From a virus: DNA of 52,712 nt. The stretch spans positions 1-52,712 of IMG/VR virus record IMGVR_UViG_3300035698_010599, one strand, 5' to 3'. Below are positions 16,976-26,084 of this stretch, one piece after another (within the stretch, counting starts at the first letter, position 1; every line of letters starts with the position of its first letter). The position numbers were made by a program, and so were the translations under genes. The notes under the pieces are model-generated. The model worked only from the letters and a program-made list of their open reading frames with translations. It had not been told where the DNA came from and searched no databases.

Positions 16976-17314
16976 TCAGATGAGTTTTATAACATCGGAG
17001 TTCATTGATAAATATGTATTTAATAAATTATAAACAGATGAATCCATAATATGATTTATTAAATAATTTAGATGGTTATCTTTATATAGATGAAAAAATA
17101 TGGTTTTTTTGGTAACCTTTATAAAGATATCTGAATTAAATTGATTTTTTACATCATAACAAATAAAACTCCCGGATGGGATACCAATCGGATCTTCCTT
17201 ATACCATGTTATGACATTTTGTTTTGTCCATTTTATTAAGTTATTAACAAAGGTGTGTTTTCCTGTTTTTGTGTCTAAATAATTTTTATATTTAATTATA
17301 CCATATAATTTCAT
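16976..17314 (-). CDS. Hypothetical protein
   Basis: 112 residues, start MKLYGIIKYKNYLDTKTG. The protein is mixed alpha/beta (WTKQNVITWYKEDPIGIPSG, SFICYDVKNQF, KVTKKTIFFHLY). No family is recognised. It converges on the last group C LRR gene with a 13-bp gap and is read away from the repeat block upstream. Confidence 0.6.
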   Translation of the reverse strand: MKLYGIIKYKNYLDTKTGKHTFVNNLIKWTKQNVITWYKEDPIGIPSGSFICYDVKNQFNSDIFIKVTKKTIFFHLYKDNHLNYLINHIMDSSVYNLLNTYLSMNSDVIKLI

Positions 17315-17423
17315 TAATAAAAAATGATCTTCAACATATATAGTATTTATATGAGTATATTTATAACTTTCATTTTTATAATCAAAAAGAAGTCCGGATC
17401 CCTGACATGGTATATATAAAAAT

Positions 17424-17478
17424 AATAAATAAAATATTCAGAACCAATATGTAACTGATCCTGAATATTTTATTTATT
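17424..17478. terminator. 18-bp perfect inverted repeat, candidate terminator
   Basis: AATAAATAAAATATTCAG at 17424-17441 is matched exactly by its reverse complement at 17461-17478, with a 19-nt loop. It lies between the end of the minus-strand heptosyltransferase gene and the start of the 112-residue gene. A terminator for minus-strand transcripts is the simplest reading; a protein-binding site next to the repeat block is an alternative. Confidence 0.55.
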
Positions 17479-17480
17479 TC

Positions 17481-17810
17481 TTGGGTACTTTTATCAACTT
17501 CAATTTACTTCTTACGGTTTCATTATTTACTTCCTTTATCAGTTTCAATTTACTTTTTACGGTTAATTTCCTTTATCAGTTTCGATTTACTTCTTACGGT
17601 TTCATTATTTACTCCCTTTCATCAGTTTCGATTTACTTCTTTTATTCAATCTACTTCTTACGGTTTCATTATTTACTTCCTTTCATTAGTTTCGATTTAC
17701 TTCTTACGGTTAATTTCCTTTATCAGTTTCGATTTACTTCTTACGGTTTCATTATTTACTCCCTTTTATCAGGTTCGATTTACTTCTTTTTTATTCAAGT
17801 TACTCAAAGA
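17481..17810. repeat. Degenerate tandem repeats built on TTTACTTCTTACGG
   Basis: About 330 bp made of imperfect units resembling TTTATCAGTTTCGATTTACT followed by TCTTACGGTTTCATTATT, roughly 45 bp long, with shortened units (ACGGTTAATTTCC) interspersed. A higher-order period is visible: the run from about 17570 recurs near 17710. The 11-mer ACTTCTTACGG occurs at least five times. A 112-codon frame across it on the plus strand is just the translated repeat. Together with the hairpin at 17424 it fills a 544-bp gap without genes. Iterated motifs of this sort occur in replication origins and protein-binding arrays; the function here is unknown. Confidence 0.75.
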
Positions 17811-17858
17811 ACATTATAACAAATATACTCCATAATTTATGAAAAACAAAAAATATTC

Positions 17859-19280
17859 TTATTTTTTGTTATTTCTTTTTAAGCAACTCAATTCTATTAA
17901 ATTAGTTTTATTATTGAATATGTTAACAATAAAAACATTATTTTTAATATGATTATCGAATAATGACCAAATTACATATTTGTTATTAAGTTTTATATTT
18001 CTAAAAGTTCTTAATGTGTTATGGTATTCGTCCTTAATATCTATATTAATATTGTTGACTGTTTTAGAATTTTTATAATGAATGTTTAATTTATTATTAA
18101 TGTATTCTAATTCAATGTCATTTTCATTTATATTAATATTTTCTATTTTATCATTAAAATCAAAATCATTTTTATTATCGGGTACTAATTTATTATGAAT
18201 AATTATATCAGATACCATTTTTGGGGAGATACTTCTTGTGCATTCAAATTGTCTTGGGGTATTTTTATGTTTTGGACACCAATTCCAATCCCCCTTTTCA
18301 AAAGTGTATTTATTAAAACAACCATTGCATACATTTTTATTGATGATTCTTATATTATTTTTTTTAAACTCACATATAGGATCACTAAAACCACTGATCA
18401 TTACAACTTTTTTATTTAGTGCCCATGCTAACCACGATAATCCAGAACCCACCCCTATAAAAAATTCACAATTTAGAATTTCATAAATACGAAATTCTAA
18501 TGGAAAATCACCTGTTCTATCAATGACGTTTTTTAATAATGTGTGTTGTTTACTAATAACCATTACTTTATACCCGATATGATTTAACCAATCAACAAGT
18601 TTTTGCCATCCATTGTTACTATCAATGTGGGGATAATGCCAATGTTTAGCATTGGCTGTAGAAAATTCAGCAATACATACATATTTATATGATGTATCTT
18701 TCTTATTTATTAAAGGCTGTTTTATTTTTGGTATTATTTCTTTATATTCTAATCCTAAAATATCAGTTGCTGTTTGTTGTAATGGGATTTTTTTATAATC
18801 CCGTGGGTTCATATGATATTGTAAATCATACCACCCAAGTCTATATTTTGCAAATATTTCTTCTGGGATGTTAGTATATTTTATAAATTTTATATTTTTG
18901 TATTCACTTTCTACTAATTCATTCATATGTGTAATACAATATATATCACAATCATGTTTTGATCTGAATTCTTCAACATATGGTATCCATGCCAATGTAT
19001 CACCAATGGATTTAGTTTGAAATTCAATTAAAATTTTTTTATTTTTTAAATTAATATTATAATCAACAAGGATTTTATCGTTATTAATGATTTTAATATT
19101 CCAATTTTTGTAAAATTTTTGAATTGCTTTTGACCATTGTTTATTTTTTATTTTTGTATGGTATATTACTTCATTGGTGTCATTATCACTGAATATAATA
19201 TCATATACATTATCATTAATATCATCATCATTTATTGACACAGTTGGTCCATCTATAAACTCAATGTTAAATTTTATCAT
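17859..19280 (-). CDS. TibC-like (BAHT family) O-heptosyltransferase
   Basis: 473 residues. The N-terminal beta-rich part (1-80) and first GT-B half (ILIEFQTKSIGDTLAWIPYV at 83-102) precede the second half with GVGSGLSWLAWALNKKV and GFSDP (277-301). A four-Cys cluster, VCNGC ... WNWCP ... QFECTRSI (Cys318, 321, 335, 347), matches the iron-finger of autotransporter heptosyltransferases such as TibC, which add heptose to Ser of surface adhesins. Known family: sugar from ADP-heptose. In a phage the target could be its own fibre proteins or a host surface protein; that is inference. A truncated paralogue is at 42013-43107. Confidence 0.82.
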   Translation of the reverse strand: MIKFNIEFIDGPTVSINDDDINDNVYDIIFSDNDTNEVIYHTKIKNKQWSKAIQKFYKNWNIKIINNDKILVDYNINLKNKKILIEFQTKSIGDTLAWIPYVEEFRSKHDCDIYCITHMNELVESEYKNIKFIKYTNIPEEIFAKYRLGWYDLQYHMNPRDYKKIPLQQTATDILGLEYKEIIPKIKQPLINKKDTSYKYVCIAEFSTANAKHWHYPHIDSNNGWQKLVDWLNHIGYKVMVISKQHTLLKNVIDRTGDFPLEFRIYEILNCEFFIGVGSGLSWLAWALNKKVVMISGFSDPICEFKKNNIRIINKNVCNGCFNKYTFEKGDWNWCPKHKNTPRQFECTRSISPKMVSDIIIHNKLVPDNKNDFDFNDKIENININENDIELEYINNKLNIHYKNSKTVNNINIDIKDEYHNTLRTFRNIKLNNKYVIWSLFDNHIKNNVFIVNIFNNKTNLIELSCLKRNNKK

Positions 19281-19330
19281 AAAATTTTATTTTTTCTTAA
19301 TTTATTTTATTAAAAAAAAAAGAAAAGGTT

Positions 19331-19861
19331 TTATATAATTTTGTTTGATAGAACCAATCGATGGTATTTTTTAATTATTTTAATTAGGATATTATTTGTT
19401 TGGGATTTATATTTTTTTAATTCTTTATTATTTTCAAATATATCACTATCCCATTGAGTAGAATTATTAATTATATCATTTGTTATATAATTTTTCAAAT
19501 CATCATTATCTAAAAAATCAAATTCTGTTTTATCTATTGTTATACAAAAAATACCATTATATTCTTTTTTATTTATAATTAGTGTTCCTTCTATTTCAAT
19601 TATATAAAATACCTCACTTATTGTTTTTGATATTTCGTTTGCAATATCAGAATCATAATTACCATTATTCAATAAAAATACATTTTTATAAAAGAATGAT
19701 ATGTTATCACCATCTATGAGTTCTTCAATATCATTTAATTTCTTTTTATAATAGTATGGTAATTTTTTAAATTCAAGAATATATCTATCACTTTCTGTTA
19801 ACGAATCCATTCCGGTTTTTAAAATTTTATCTAAAATTGGATTTATTAAATCTTCATTCAT
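19331..19861 (-). CDS. Hypothetical protein
   Basis: 176 residues, start MNEDLINPILDKILKTG. The N-terminal stretch ILDKILKTGMDSLTESDRY resembles a short helical motif (ILDKI..kGi.SLt.eE...L) that I associate with the C-termini of some Bacteroidota membrane proteins; here it is followed by an acidic alpha/beta body with no recognised fold. It is separated by about 50 bp from the heptosyltransferase gene downstream and may share its transcript. Confidence 0.6.
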   Translation of the reverse strand: MNEDLINPILDKILKTGMDSLTESDRYILEFKKLPYYYKKKLNDIEELIDGDNISFFYKNVFLLNNGNYDSDIANEISKTISEVFYIIEIEGTLIINKKEYNGIFCITIDKTEFDFLDNDDLKNYITNDIINNSTQWDSDIFENNKELKKYKSQTNNILIKIIKKYHRLVLSNKII

Positions 19862-19948
19862 ATTTTTATATTTTGGTCAAATATAATTTATTTAAAGTAA
19901 TTTTTAAAATTTATTTTATTTAATTATTTGATTTAATGAGAAAAATAA

Positions 19949-20737
19949 TTATAGAGCCATGTCATTAGAAATTTGATTAACTCCTGTATTTATAGATGGT
20001 TTACTGGAAATAAAACCAGATCCTGTTGGTGTACTAACTCCTTTATGTGGACCAATTATATCTGATTTATTAATAGCCAGATTAGGAGCATTTTTAAATG
20101 CGCTTAATTCTACATTATGAGAAGCAATAAATGCTCGTTGTTTTCCAGTACCTTTTAAACTTATAATCTTAACCGGAGTAGGAACATGATCTTTATTACC
20201 TCCTGGTATTTTATAATTTATATAAACGGTATCACCAACCGCTGGATCAATATATGGGTTTTCTATATTATCTTGATTAAATTCTTCGTGTAAATTTTGT
20301 TTTATTTGTATATTACAATCATTTAAAAATTTTAAAGCATTTTCAATATTATAAAATTTCAATTTTAAATTAGAATTAATTGAAGATGGAAACATAGCCA
20401 TTTTAAAGTATTTATGTTTTATCATTTTCAATGAATTTTCTCTATTATCTACAATATTCATAAAACAATTATCGTCATCATTATCAAGTTGATAGAAATT
20501 TACAAATAAACCAGTCACTAATCCATTATTATATTCTCCCCATATATATGAAAATTTTCGGGGTATAACATATTTATTTTGTTCCACATGAAAATTTTTA
20601 TTTAATTTTTCACTATTTCTTTTTAATATTTTTTTAATTTTTTTAATTGTATATTGGTTTTCTGTTTCTCCTGAAATTTCTTTTACACCGTCAATATCTT
20701 CAGAATTAAATTCTTCGTATAATTTTATTCTTTTCAT
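19949..20737 (-). CDS. Hypothetical protein with head-targeting-like N-terminus
   Basis: 262 residues. The start MKRIKLYEEFNSEDIDG resembles the LYEEF/YNEF-type leader found on several proteins here. The middle has a compact domain (FSYIWGEYNNGLVTGLFVNF), and the C-terminal 100 residues look like a small beta-barrel (VGDTVYINYKIPGG, TPVKIISLKGTGKQRAF) with a low-complexity end. It overlaps the upstream 20734-21084 gene by 4 bp. Virion-internal location is a hypothesis from the leader. Confidence 0.6.
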   Translation of the reverse strand: MKRIKLYEEFNSEDIDGVKEISGETENQYTIKKIKKILKRNSEKLNKNFHVEQNKYVIPRKFSYIWGEYNNGLVTGLFVNFYQLDNDDDNCFMNIVDNRENSLKMIKHKYFKMAMFPSSINSNLKLKFYNIENALKFLNDCNIQIKQNLHEEFNQDNIENPYIDPAVGDTVYINYKIPGGNKDHVPTPVKIISLKGTGKQRAFIASHNVELSAFKNAPNLAINKSDIIGPHKGVSTPTGSGFISSKPSINTGVNQISNDMAL

Positions 20738-21084
20738 GTTTTTATTTCTATGTTATTTTTATCTCCCCAATCATATATCTTGTCAAATTCGATATGACTG
20801 TTTTGATTATCATATATTTTAAAATCATTTAATATATTAGCTAAATCATTCCATATATTAATACCTTTTTTTTCAATTAAAATATTTTTATATTCATTTA
20901 TTCTTAATTTATATTTATTTATAAAATTAATCAAATCAATTTTCTTATTATGATACTCTTTCCATATATCTCTGATATCCATTGTTATGTTCCACATTTC
21001 TTCTGATCCACCTGTTTCAATATATAATTTATATTCGGATTTACTATTTTCATTTAAAAAATTATTAAAATCATTTAATATCAT
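20734..21084 (-). CDS. Hypothetical protein with capsid-targeting-like tag
   Basis: 116 residues. The first 12 residues, MILNDFNNFLNE, match the pattern [YF]-x-[EN]-F-[IL]-x-E of the T4 capsid-targeting sequence (MKTYQEFIAE), with LNE as a possible cut site for a gp21-type prohead protease. The rest is mostly helical with several Trp residues (MWNITMDIRDIWKEYHNKK). No family is recognised. It overlaps the downstream gene by 4 bp (ATGA), and that gene also has a leader of this sort. Confidence 0.6.
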   Translation of the reverse strand: MILNDFNNFLNENSKSEYKLYIETGGSEEMWNITMDIRDIWKEYHNKKIDLINFINKYKLRINEYKNILIEKKGINIWNDLANILNDFKIYDNQNSHIEFDKIYDWGDKNNIEIKT

Positions 21085-21170
21085 TTTCTTATCATTTTTA
21101 TTATTTCTATATATTAAAAAATTAATTTAATATTTTTAATAAGTTTTAAAATTTTCCCTTTCTTAAATTT

Positions 21171-22589
21171 TTAATAAATGAATTTTAAATTACCAGAATC
21201 GTATATTCTATAAATTTTTCTATCTAACATTATTTGTCTTTCTGATTTATTTATATCAAACCCTTCTTTTACTAATTTATCTTTTCTAAATCCAAATCTA
21301 TATTTTCTTTTTCTATTAATAATATAGTAATAATTTGGTTGAGTTTTTCCGTGATATTTGAATCCCAATTGTTTATATAAGTTTCCATTACCCCATGAAC
21401 GATCTGCATATGTTGTTATTTCTTTTGGGTTATGATTTTTAATGAAATGTTTAAATAATTTATTTGCACCACCAACAATATTTGTGTTTAATTTATTACA
21501 AAATCTTAAAAGTTCATATTCTTCATTATTTGATTTTTTTTTACCCATTACAACCCTTCTTTTACCAAATGTCATCAAACTAACTAAATTTTCATTATAA
21601 AATAAACCTAATTTAATAGATGAACCAACAAATCCCTGTCGGTGATTATTAATAAGAAAATCTCTAATTATTTTATTATCAATTATTTCTTTTACTTTTG
21701 TTTTCCTTGCAAAAATTTTATTGGGTGTTTTTCCTATTTTATTTAGAATCATTGATTTAATAATATTTTTTTTAAATTCCCAATCGTCTTCATATATATG
21801 AATTAATTGAATTTCTTGTTCTTCACATAATTCTGTTTTATTTAAATGATAATTCTTATTTTTACTTATTTCATTGTGCCAATATAATCCATTAAATTCA
21901 AAGGCAAGATTTAAATATGGTACATATGTATCTAATTCATATCCACTTATAATATTTTTAACATTTTTTAATATGGGATATTTTAAATTATTTTTTATAA
22001 AACAATATAGTTCAGTTTCTACTTTTGATGAAATATGTAATGATGAGTATTTATCCCTAATCATTGATGATTGTTGTGGATATTCAACCCCATATCTCTT
22101 CATATTAGTATTTCTAATTTTTTTCTTTATTTTTTCTGATTGAAACGGATTATAATGACCATATTTAATATAACATGTTTCCATAGTCTTTCTCTTTATA
22201 TCTGGAACTTTTTGGGCATTATCATATCCATATTTACTAATAAGTGATTTTTTTGATTTTTCTTTAATATCATCCAACTGAAAAACATTAGATACTCCAT
22301 GTTTTTTTTGAATCGATAATTTCCTTTTTTTGTTTATACATTCTTTATTATTACAATAATATTTATCATTAATAGAAATTCTTATATATGTATTATATTG
22401 AATTTTTTTAATTTCACCACAATTATCACATTTAACATTTATTATTTTATGTGAACCTTTAGATAAATAATTTAAGGGTAAATCAATAGTTTCACCCACT
22501 TTAAAATCTCCATTAAATTTTACTTTTTTTAAATAATTTAAATCTTTATTGGTTTTTATATTTAATTTAATGGTTTTATCTAAAATCAT
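21171..22589 (-). CDS. Vsr-fold (HEF/I-Bth0305I-type) homing endonuclease
   Basis: 472 residues. The N-terminal half has a zinc-binding segment (VKCDNCGEIKK, YYCNNKECINKK) and repeated DNA-contact motifs typical of these enzymes (KKHGVSNVFQ, SKYGYDNAQKV, IKYGHYNPFQS, KRYGVEYPQQS). The catalytic core shows YELDTYVPYLNLAFEFNGLY then WHNE and LIHIYEDDW, the pattern of the Vsr-like PD-(D/E)xK homing endonucleases known from T4-like phages. A C-terminal domain (TYADRSWGNGNLYKQLGF) is also found with that family. It probably spreads by cutting intronless or genefree alleles. Confidence 0.88.
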   Translation of the reverse strand: MILDKTIKLNIKTNKDLNYLKKVKFNGDFKVGETIDLPLNYLSKGSHKIINVKCDNCGEIKKIQYNTYIRISINDKYYCNNKECINKKRKLSIQKKHGVSNVFQLDDIKEKSKKSLISKYGYDNAQKVPDIKRKTMETCYIKYGHYNPFQSEKIKKKIRNTNMKRYGVEYPQQSSMIRDKYSSLHISSKVETELYCFIKNNLKYPILKNVKNIISGYELDTYVPYLNLAFEFNGLYWHNEISKNKNYHLNKTELCEEQEIQLIHIYEDDWEFKKNIIKSMILNKIGKTPNKIFARKTKVKEIIDNKIIRDFLINNHRQGFVGSSIKLGLFYNENLVSLMTFGKRRVVMGKKKSNNEEYELLRFCNKLNTNIVGGANKLFKHFIKNHNPKEITTYADRSWGNGNLYKQLGFKYHGKTQPNYYYIINRKRKYRFGFRKDKLVKEGFDINKSERQIMLDRKIYRIYDSGNLKFIY

Positions 22590-22635
22590 ATTTAGAACTT
22601 GTTTTTGTTTATATATAAAATAAAAAAAGTCAAAA

Positions 22636-22797
22636 ATGGATAAAATGGAAAAAAGACCAAAAAAGAAACATTATTTTACATTGAATGAAGATTTGAATAA
22701 TGTTTTTGAAAAATACATTATCAATAACACTATAAATAAACCAAAACTTATTGAAAAATTAATTATACAATATTTAGAAAAAAATAATATTCTTTAA
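22636..22797 (+). CDS. Small ribbon-helix-helix-like protein
   Basis: 53 residues: MDKMEKRPKKKHYFTLNED, then a helix-turn-helix pair (LNNVFEKYIINNTINKPKLI, EKLIIQYLEKN). A basic start, one beta strand (KHYFTLN) and two helices are the layout of RHH/CopG DNA-binding proteins. The stop overlaps the next gene's ATG (TAATG), implying coupled translation with the glycosyltransferase. It is divergent from the homing endonuclease upstream and might regulate the shared gap. Confidence 0.55.
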   Translation: MDKMEKRPKKKHYFTLNEDLNNVFEKYIINNTINKPKLIEKLIIQYLEKNNIL

Positions 22798-24002
22798 TGA
22801 AAAAAATAAAGGTTTTAGCAATAAGTTCAGATAATGACGGGGTGGGATATTATCGTATATTAAACCCTCATAGTCATATGGTTAATGATGATGGAATAAA
22901 TATAGAATTAAGATTATTAAACGATGGTACTATGAATTTAACCGATGAATCATATTTAAGTAGATTTAATATAATTTTTTATAATAAAAATTTAGTTTTT
23001 AAGGAACAAGAAAAAGCTAATGCTTTTTTATATTTATTAAAAAAATACCACATTAAGATTGTTTATGATATCGATGACTATTGGATATTGAGTCCAACAC
23101 ACATTAATTATGCTGCTTGGAAAAAATCAAATGCGGTAAAACAAACTGAAAGTATTTTAAGAGCATCAGATTATGTTACAACAACAACACCATTATTTGC
23201 CGAAAGGATAAAAGAAGTAAATCCAAATGTACATGTGTTAGAAAATTCATTGAGTCCAACAGAATATCAATGGAATTATAAAAATAAAATTCCGTCTGAT
23301 AAAATTAGATTTTTATGGGGTGGGGGTATATCCCATATGCCTGATTTAAGATTATTGAAAACATCATTTGAATCATTTGATAAAAATTTTATGAGTAAAT
23401 CCCAATTGTATTTATGTGGGTTTGATCTTAGAATGAGAACCCCAAAGGGGATTATGAAATGTGATCCTAAATCAAATCAATGGACGTTTTTCGAACACAT
23501 ATTTACTAATAAGGGAAAATGGATAACAAATCACAATCATCGAAATTTTCTTAACCAACACAGTGATGAAAATTATGGAATATCAGAAGAATTTAAAAAT
23601 GAGTTTTTTCAAAGAAGATGGACAAAACCAATATTGACATACGGAACAATGTATCATGAAGCTGATGTCGTATTATCCCCATTGAAAAATAATATGTTAT
23701 TTAATTATTATAAAAGCCAATTAAAAGTAATAGAAGCTGGATTTTATAAATGCCCAATTATAGCTAGTAACTATGGTCCTTATACAATTGATATTGAGGA
23801 TGGAAAAGATGGTTTTTTAATTGATGAAAACAAACCAGGGATGTGGTATGAGAAAATGAAATGGTTTGTTGATAATCCAAATGCAGTAAAAGACATGGGA
23901 GAATGTTTACATGAAAAGGTTAGTAAATACTCAATGGATGTTGTTAATAAAAAAAGAATAGATTTATATGAACGACTGATTACGAACGTGGAGATCAAAT
24001 AA
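22797..24002 (+). CDS. GT-B glycosyltransferase (GT4-like)
   Basis: 401 residues. N-terminal Rossmann half: KVLAISSDNDGVGYYRILNP, FNIIFYNKN, IVYDIDDYWIL. C-terminal half: IRFLWGGGISHMPDLRLL, ADVVLSPLK then KSQLKVIEAGFYKCPIIAS and DGKDGFLIDEN, the sugar-nucleotide binding E-x7-E-like region of GT4 enzymes (a single clear Glu, VIEAG). The acceptor is unknown; phage GTs modify DNA bases, virion proteins or host surface sugars. It directly follows and overlaps the RHH-like gene. Confidence 0.85.
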   Translation: MKKIKVLAISSDNDGVGYYRILNPHSHMVNDDGINIELRLLNDGTMNLTDESYLSRFNIIFYNKNLVFKEQEKANAFLYLLKKYHIKIVYDIDDYWILSPTHINYAAWKKSNAVKQTESILRASDYVTTTTPLFAERIKEVNPNVHVLENSLSPTEYQWNYKNKIPSDKIRFLWGGGISHMPDLRLLKTSFESFDKNFMSKSQLYLCGFDLRMRTPKGIMKCDPKSNQWTFFEHIFTNKGKWITNHNHRNFLNQHSDENYGISEEFKNEFFQRRWTKPILTYGTMYHEADVVLSPLKNNMLFNYYKSQLKVIEAGFYKCPIIASNYGPYTIDIEDGKDGFLIDENKPGMWYEKMKWFVDNPNAVKDMGECLHEKVSKYSMDVVNKKRIDLYERLITNVEIK

Positions 24003-24032
24003 GACCCTTGATTTTTAAATTAAAGGCATAAT

Positions 24033-25325
24033 CTATGAAACGTTTATGGTAAGTTTATCAAGTAATAATTTTAATCCAAAATGTTTTGGTTCAATTTTCA
24101 TTAATTCATCTAAATTTACCCATTTATAATTTTGGGTTTCCCAATTTAATGTTGGATTAAATTCATTTTCTATTAATCCAACGAAATTATAATATATAAA
24201 TCCAATTTCTTTATATATAAATGATGATATTAATTTTATATAATTATTGTACCCTGTTTCTTCTTTAAATTCCCTTAAAGTTGTTTTTTTTATATTATTC
24301 ATATCATCATTATCAACTTTACCACCCCACACCCCCCATGTATTAGGCTCCATAACATAATTAGATCTATGTGCAATTAAAAACCGTTTAGTTTTTTCAC
24401 AATATGGTAATACACCAGCACCAATATTTCCCCATCTTGCACTGGTAATATTTTCTTGTATATATGAGCTGGTAATATGTTCATTTATTAAATTAGTATT
24501 AATCATCAATACGTTGGAATCTGTATATTCAGCTGTATAGTTCTTTAAGAAACTATTTGTTAAATTTTTATAATCTTTAATAATATAATTTTCAGGTGCA
24601 AATATATGTTCCATATATGTTAAAAAGTTCATGTTATGATTTTTCATACCATTAATTATTTTATGAAACAATTCGTCATCAGTAGGACGCCTACGAACCC
24701 CCCGTCTGTTAATACTTAATTCACTTAACTCTTTGGGTTTTGTGTTATTAAATATTTTTTCTAATTTTTTTATTTTATTATCGACTGTATTTAATGTTAC
24801 ACCTCCTACTAATTCTGATAAAAATGAGGCAAGGTCTGATGGGTCTCTAAAATAATAATTAAATTCTTTTTTAAATTTTTCTGTTTGGTAATTACCAAAT
24901 AAACGTGGTAAACAAATGATTTTAGCATCATCAAATGGGATGATAGTAAATATATTTCCATTACCAAAAAAATTTGCTAAATTTTTATCATGGGTCATAT
25001 TTAATGAGTTTTTCTTTAATGGGTAGTTTTTATTATCCCATAATTTAGATGATATAAACCTAGTTGTTATGTGATTAAAATCAAATACCATTTGATTTTT
25101 AGTTTTTTTGCTTTTAATTAAATAGTATTTTTTGTTTAGACTTTTATCACCTCTATAAAAAATAACATTATTATCATTATAAATTTTACAATATTTATTT
25201 TTAATATTTATAAATTCTTCTTTAGTTAATTCCTTTGAATAATTTATATTAATTAAATTATTTTTAAAATTCAAGTCATTAGATTCTAATATAACTTTTT
25301 TGAAATTGTTGTATTTTATAATCAT
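24033..25325 (-). CDS. Probable ADP-ribosyltransferase-like and NUDIX fusion with head-type leader
   Basis: 430 residues. Residues 1-14 (MIIKYNNFKKVILE) resemble the tag of internal head proteins. Residues 50-140 look like an ADP-ribosyltransferase core: VIFYRGD (Arg58), KKNSLNMTHDKNLANFFG (S-x-T strand at 107-111), then NIFTIIPFDDAKI; the third catalytic Glu is not obvious. The C-terminal third is a NUDIX hydrolase: GAGVLPYCEK, TWGVWGGKVDNDD and REFKEETGY (351-359), though the box has two extra residues and lacks its first Glu. T4 Alt is a head-packaged ART, so a packaged NAD-linked enzyme is plausible. The NUDIX call is firm; the ART call is moderate. Confidence 0.65.
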   Translation of the reverse strand: MIIKYNNFKKVILESNDLNFKNNLININYSKELTKEEFINIKNKYCKIYNDNNVIFYRGDKSLNKKYYLIKSKKTKNQMVFDFNHITTRFISSKLWDNKNYPLKKNSLNMTHDKNLANFFGNGNIFTIIPFDDAKIICLPRLFGNYQTEKFKKEFNYYFRDPSDLASFLSELVGGVTLNTVDNKIKKLEKIFNNTKPKELSELSINRRGVRRRPTDDELFHKIINGMKNHNMNFLTYMEHIFAPENYIIKDYKNLTNSFLKNYTAEYTDSNVLMINTNLINEHITSSYIQENITSARWGNIGAGVLPYCEKTKRFLIAHRSNYVMEPNTWGVWGGKVDNDDMNNIKKTTLREFKEETGYNNYIKLISSFIYKEIGFIYYNFVGLIENEFNPTLNWETQNYKWVNLDELMKIEPKHFGLKLLLDKLTINVS

Positions 25326-25414
25326 TGTTAATTTATTTTTTATATATATATTAATTTTTTATTATGAAACTTATTCAAATTAATATTATATTATAATACA
25401 AATAGAAATATAAA

Positions 25415-25744
25415 ATGAAAGAAGAAATAAAAATTACAGGTAAAGGTTCATTACACAATAAAAGTTTTGGTATAATAAAAGATGATATTAAAAAAAATAC
25501 ATATGATTCTAAATTAGATCAATATTGCATTAATGGACAATGGGAAATTCCATATCATAGAGAACATGGATTGAATATGGATATGATAAAAAACGAACTT
25601 AAAATTTTTTTATGTAAAATGAAAACCATAAAACAATTTTTTGTTAAAAACCAAGAATATGAAAATTCTGGTTATTCGCGTGATATTGAAAAGAGTATTA
25701 CAAATATTATAAAATCAAAAGAAAATAAAAATGAAAAATTATAA
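25415..25744 (+). CDS. Hypothetical protein
   Basis: 109 residues, start MKEEIKITGKGSLHNKSFG after an A-rich leader. A segment around 45-60 (NGQWEIPYHREHGLNM) contains two His but no recognised motif; the C-terminus is Lys-rich. It overlaps the next small gene by 14 bp in another frame. Divergent from the NUDIX fusion gene, with about 90 bp between them for promoters. Confidence 0.6.
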   Translation: MKEEIKITGKGSLHNKSFGIIKDDIKKNTYDSKLDQYCINGQWEIPYHREHGLNMDMIKNELKIFLCKMKTIKQFFVKNQEYENSGYSRDIEKSITNIIKSKENKNEKL

Positions 25745-25976
25745 AATAATAAAATATCAAAATGGTTTAAATAAAGATTTTTATTGTGTAAAAAAGAGAA
25801 AATATTTTATATTTTGGAAGTATTTAAAATTTACTAAAACCATTCAATTAACATTATTTGGGAATTTATCAACTGAAGCATATGTATTTGATACATACGA
25901 TAGAGCAAAAAATTTAATTAATAAAATTAAAAACGAAGGTATTGTTAATATAAACGGAAAAATTGTAAAAAAATAA
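25731..25976 (+). CDS. Hypothetical small basic protein
   Basis: 81 residues rich in Lys, Tyr and Phe (MKNYKIIKYQNGLNKDFYCV, KYFIFWKYLKFTKTIQ). It ends in a helix and a basic strand (DRAKNLINKIKNEGIVNING). No family is recognised, although the layout is typical of small phage accessory proteins. It begins inside the preceding gene, suggesting translational coupling. Confidence 0.55.
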   Translation: MKNYKIIKYQNGLNKDFYCVKKRKYFIFWKYLKFTKTIQLTLFGNLSTEAYVFDTYDRAKNLINKIKNEGIVNINGKIVKK

Positions 25977-26084
25977 AAATATGAATTAATAGTTGGTTAG
26001 GATTATTCCAATGTTATAATAATAAAAAACTAGATAATGTTATTGAGGAATAAAATAATCTTAAATGTGAAAATAAATAAAAAT

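Noticed and set aside
17481-17819. 112-codon plus-strand frame with repeated hydrophobic sequence
   Set aside because: It is the direct translation of the degenerate tandem repeat block; no start context, and the period is in the DNA, not in a protein-like pattern.
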